From Lentibacter algarum (GTDB lineage: Bacteria; Pseudomonadota; Alphaproteobacteria; Rhodobacterales; Rhodobacteraceae), in NCBI RefSeq assembly GCF_018860975.1, contig NZ_JAHKQI010000003.1, positions 62,001 through 126,000 on the forward strand: a stretch of DNA of 64,000 nucleotides, given 5' to 3'. Position numbers and translations under genes: made by a program. Below, piece after piece: positions 62,326-64,000 of the stretch (its first letter is position 1; every line of letters begins with the position of its first letter). The notes beneath the pieces were generated by a model. It worked only from the letters and a program-made list of their open reading frames with translations, did not search any database and had not been told where the DNA came from.

Positions 62326-62870
62326 CCAAGCGTCTCGAGCGCTTTTCCGAGCCGCGGTAAGCGCGCCTTTTTGAGCAATCCGCGCATTGTCCAGTCGCTG
62401 CCTTCAAAGCTGCGCGCCTTGGCTAAAACCTTAAGTGCAACAGGCTCGACAAGCACTGGATCTGCTGCCCAAATGCCGCGCAAAAATGTGTCAGGGTCAG
62501 CGCGGCTCAGGCCTTCTTCCGACAGGACATTTGCCGGAAAATCCTTTTTGTTCAGGGTGATGATCACATCTGCCGAGCTGGCAACAGCCGCGGCCAGAAC
62601 ATGAATGTCACCGGCATCAGGCAGCCACAACCGCTGCTCGAGCGCCGCACCAAACTGCACGCGCGCCTTGGGCCAGCGCGCATTGAGCAACGCCAACTCA
62701 CCATGCACAAAGAGGCCGCCCCCTGCCCCGTGCTTTTCGGCGGTATGGGCCCATTCGCCCTCAATACCTTTCGACCAGAACGGCAGGAAGGCGCCCGCGT
62801 CAGCGACACCCAAGAGCATCTCGCGCATCACCGTCGGGTAGAGAACGCAGGTGTCGAGTAGGGCCTTCAA
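62322..62870 (-). CDS. PIN-domain ribonuclease-like protein
   Basis: 182 residues. It begins M-K-A-L-L-D-T-C-V-L-Y-P with the first PIN acidic residue Asp6; further acids occur in D-A-G-D-I-H-V-L and N-K-K-D-F-P. The domain is close in layout to toxin-type PIN nucleases, but no antitoxin gene adjoins. Instead its ATG overlaps the stop of an rRNA methyltransferase gene, a pairing known in Rhodobacter relatives. RNA cleavage activity is inferred from the fold. Confidence 0.82.
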   Translation of the reverse strand: MKALLDTCVLYPTVMREMLLGVADAGAFLPFWSKGIEGEWAHTAEKHGAGGGLFVHGELALLNARWPKARVQFGAALEQRLWLPDAGDIHVLAAAVASSADVIITLNKKDFPANVLSEEGLSRADPDTFLRGIWAADPVLVEPVALKVLAKARSFEGSDWTMRGLLKKARLPRLGKALETLG

Positions 62871-64000
62871 AGCCGGTAGTAGAGCGCTTTGAGGTAGCCG
62901 CTTTCAGCCAGTTGCGGCATGAGAGGGTGGTCTGGGCCTGCAAAACCGGTGCGCAACAGCTGGCTTTGCCGCCCTGCTCGGCCGATGCCGCGTGATGAAG
63001 CGGCGCGGAATTTTGCCAAATCAGCCGCGTGTGAGCAGGAGCAAACCACGAGATATCCGCCGTCTTTCACCAAGCCAGCGGCAAGGCGCGCGATGCGCTC
63101 GTAGGCGCGCAGGCCAGCATCCAGAGCCTTTTTGTTGGGGGCAAATGCAGGAGGATCGCAGACCACAACGTCAAACTTGCGGCCTTCGGCGCCAAGGCTT
63201 GCGAGCGTGTCAAAGGCGTCACCGGTGAGGGTTTCAAACTTGTCACCTGTACCGCTGGCTTTTGCGCCTGCTGCGGCCAACTCCAGTGCTGCGGCAGAGC
63301 CGTCAACCGCGAGAGCTGACGCCGCGCCATTGGCCAAAGCCGCAAGGGCAAAACCGCCGACATGGCTGAACACATCAAGCACATCAGCGCCCTGCGCGAG
63401 CTTGGCGGCAAAGGCATGGTTGTCACGTTGGTCATAGAACAGGCCGGTTTTTTGCCCGCCAGTTAAGTCGGCCATGTAAGTCGCGCCGTTCATCACCACG
63501 GGCAGCGGTGCATCCGGCGCTTTTCCGGCGAGCACAGCGTTCACATCGTCAAGGCCTTCAAGCCCGCGCGCGCGGCCACCGGCGTTTTTCAGAACGGTTG
63601 TAACGCCTTCAAGGCTCAGCAAAGCCTCTGTGAGTTCTGGTAATTTCACCTCGGCCCAAGCGGCGTTAGGTTGCAACACCACCGTGTCACCGAAGCGGTC
63701 TATCACCACGCCAGGGAGGCCGTCGGATTCGGCATGCACAAGGCGGTAGAACGGCGCGTCATACAGCCGCTCGCGCAGGGCCAGCGCCCGTGTCAGGCGG
63801 GCCTGAAACCAAGCCGTGTCGATCGGTATGTTCGCATCCCGTTCAAGCATCCGTCCGGTGATGCGCGAGCCGGTGTTGACCCCAACCAGCCCGAGCGGGG
63901 CATGATCGTTGTCTTCAAGCAGGGCAATCGCACCAGCGGGGATGTTTTTTGAGCGGCGGTCAAGCACGAGCTCATTGTCAAAGACCCAAGGAGCGCCATG
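62867..64000 (-). CDS. Class I SAM-dependent rRNA methyltransferase, RlmI-like (partial)
   Basis: 378 codons are in the window; the 5' end is cut by the right edge and the frame is open to base 64000 (H-G-A-P-W-V-F-D-N-E-L at the edge, a PUA-domain start). SAM motif I is near V-L-D-V-F-S-H-V-G-G-F-A-L, and V-V-C-D-P-P-A-F-A-P is the N/D-P-P-F/A catalytic motif of rRNA or nucleic-acid m5C/m2G enzymes. The product is likely a 23S rRNA modification. A shorter start at 63967 is not the true one. Confidence 0.88.
   Translation of the reverse strand, partial: HGAPWVFDNELVLDRRSKNIPAGAIALLEDNDHAPLGLVGVNTGSRITGRMLERDANIPIDTAWFQARLTRALALRERLYDAPFYRLVHAESDGLPGVVIDRFGDTVVLQPNAAWAEVKLPELTEALLSLEGVTTVLKNAGGRARGLEGLDDVNAVLAGKAPDAPLPVVMNGATYMADLTGGQKTGLFYDQRDNHAFAAKLAQGADVLDVFSHVGGFALAALANGAASALAVDGSAAALELAAAGAKASGTGDKFETLTGDAFDTLASLGAEGRKFDVVVCDPPAFAPNKKALDAGLRAYERIARLAAGLVKDGGYLVVCSCSHAADLAKFRAASSRGIGRAGRQSQLLRTGFAGPDHPLMPQLAESGYLKALYYRL

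Overview
The window looks like a piece of an alphaproteobacterial chromosome of the order Rhodobacterales (Roseobacter-like). This rests on family content and gene order, not a database search: a urtABCDE/ureDABCEFG block, a Suv3-like helicase - S4 protein - FdxA - CarD run, DUF1127, DUF2927 and DUF6314 proteins, a PIN-domain/rRNA-methyltransferase pair, and a moderately GC-rich, densely packed layout with many ATGA or TGATG gene junctions. I saw no tRNA, rRNA, insertion sequence, prophage or CRISPR array. Both ends cut through genes: a 5-formyltetrahydrofolate cyclo-ligase at the left and an rRNA methyltransferase at the right.

Layout. 0-4.7 kb: minus-strand housekeeping genes (folate enzyme, MgtE magnesium transporter, CAP-domain protein, 8-oxoguanine-deaminase-like amidohydrolase, HisN-like phosphatase, XRE regulator). 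5-13.7 kb: mixed accessory and stress genes, including a quinone reductase, a Qnr-like pentapeptide protein, LysR and DUF1127, Bax inhibitor-1, a HAD hydrolase, and a TetR - DsbA/FrnE - AhpD-like group with two tandem TetR-type operators. 13.8-15.9 kb: L33, a DMT exporter and the RNase P RNA gene rnpB, whose P1 helix overlaps the end of the exporter gene. 15.9-27.5 kb: urea uptake (urtABCDE) transcribed away from urease (ureD-A-x-B-C-E-F-G), where x is an extra 70-residue membrane protein. 27.5-32.3 kb: amidase, Excalibur lipoprotein, GatA/GatC, TadA and an RluB-like pseudouridine synthase.

32.3-38.8 kb holds the most system-like block: TerC, then a coupled set of a 27-residue membrane peptide, XpaC-like protein, TelA-like protein, DUF2927 lipoprotein, SPFH-GYF2 protein and a double zinc-ribbon membrane protein. 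I propose this as a membrane-stress or envelope-scaffold module; the joint function is inference. 38.8-46.5 kb: nitroreductase, lipoproteins, 2Fe-2S ferredoxin, hydrolases, YbiI-like zinc finger, oligoendopeptidase F, SCP2 and TPR proteins. 46.5-54.8 kb: RNA helicase, S4 protein, FdxA, a possible short RNA, CarD, BioY, DUF6314, PurB and an unrecognised 326-residue protein. 54.8-64 kb: several very small genes, an orphan FliG-like protein, a LpxL-type acyltransferase, a second DUF2927 lipoprotein, a VWA protein, a maleate isomerase/Asp-Glu racemase family enzyme, an M48 protease, and the PIN/methyltransferase pair.

Non-coding structure includes a 12-bp tandem repeat element present twice in opposite orientation (30.86 and 50.88 kb), a pair of GC-rich hairpins at 42.6 kb, and several intrinsic terminators.
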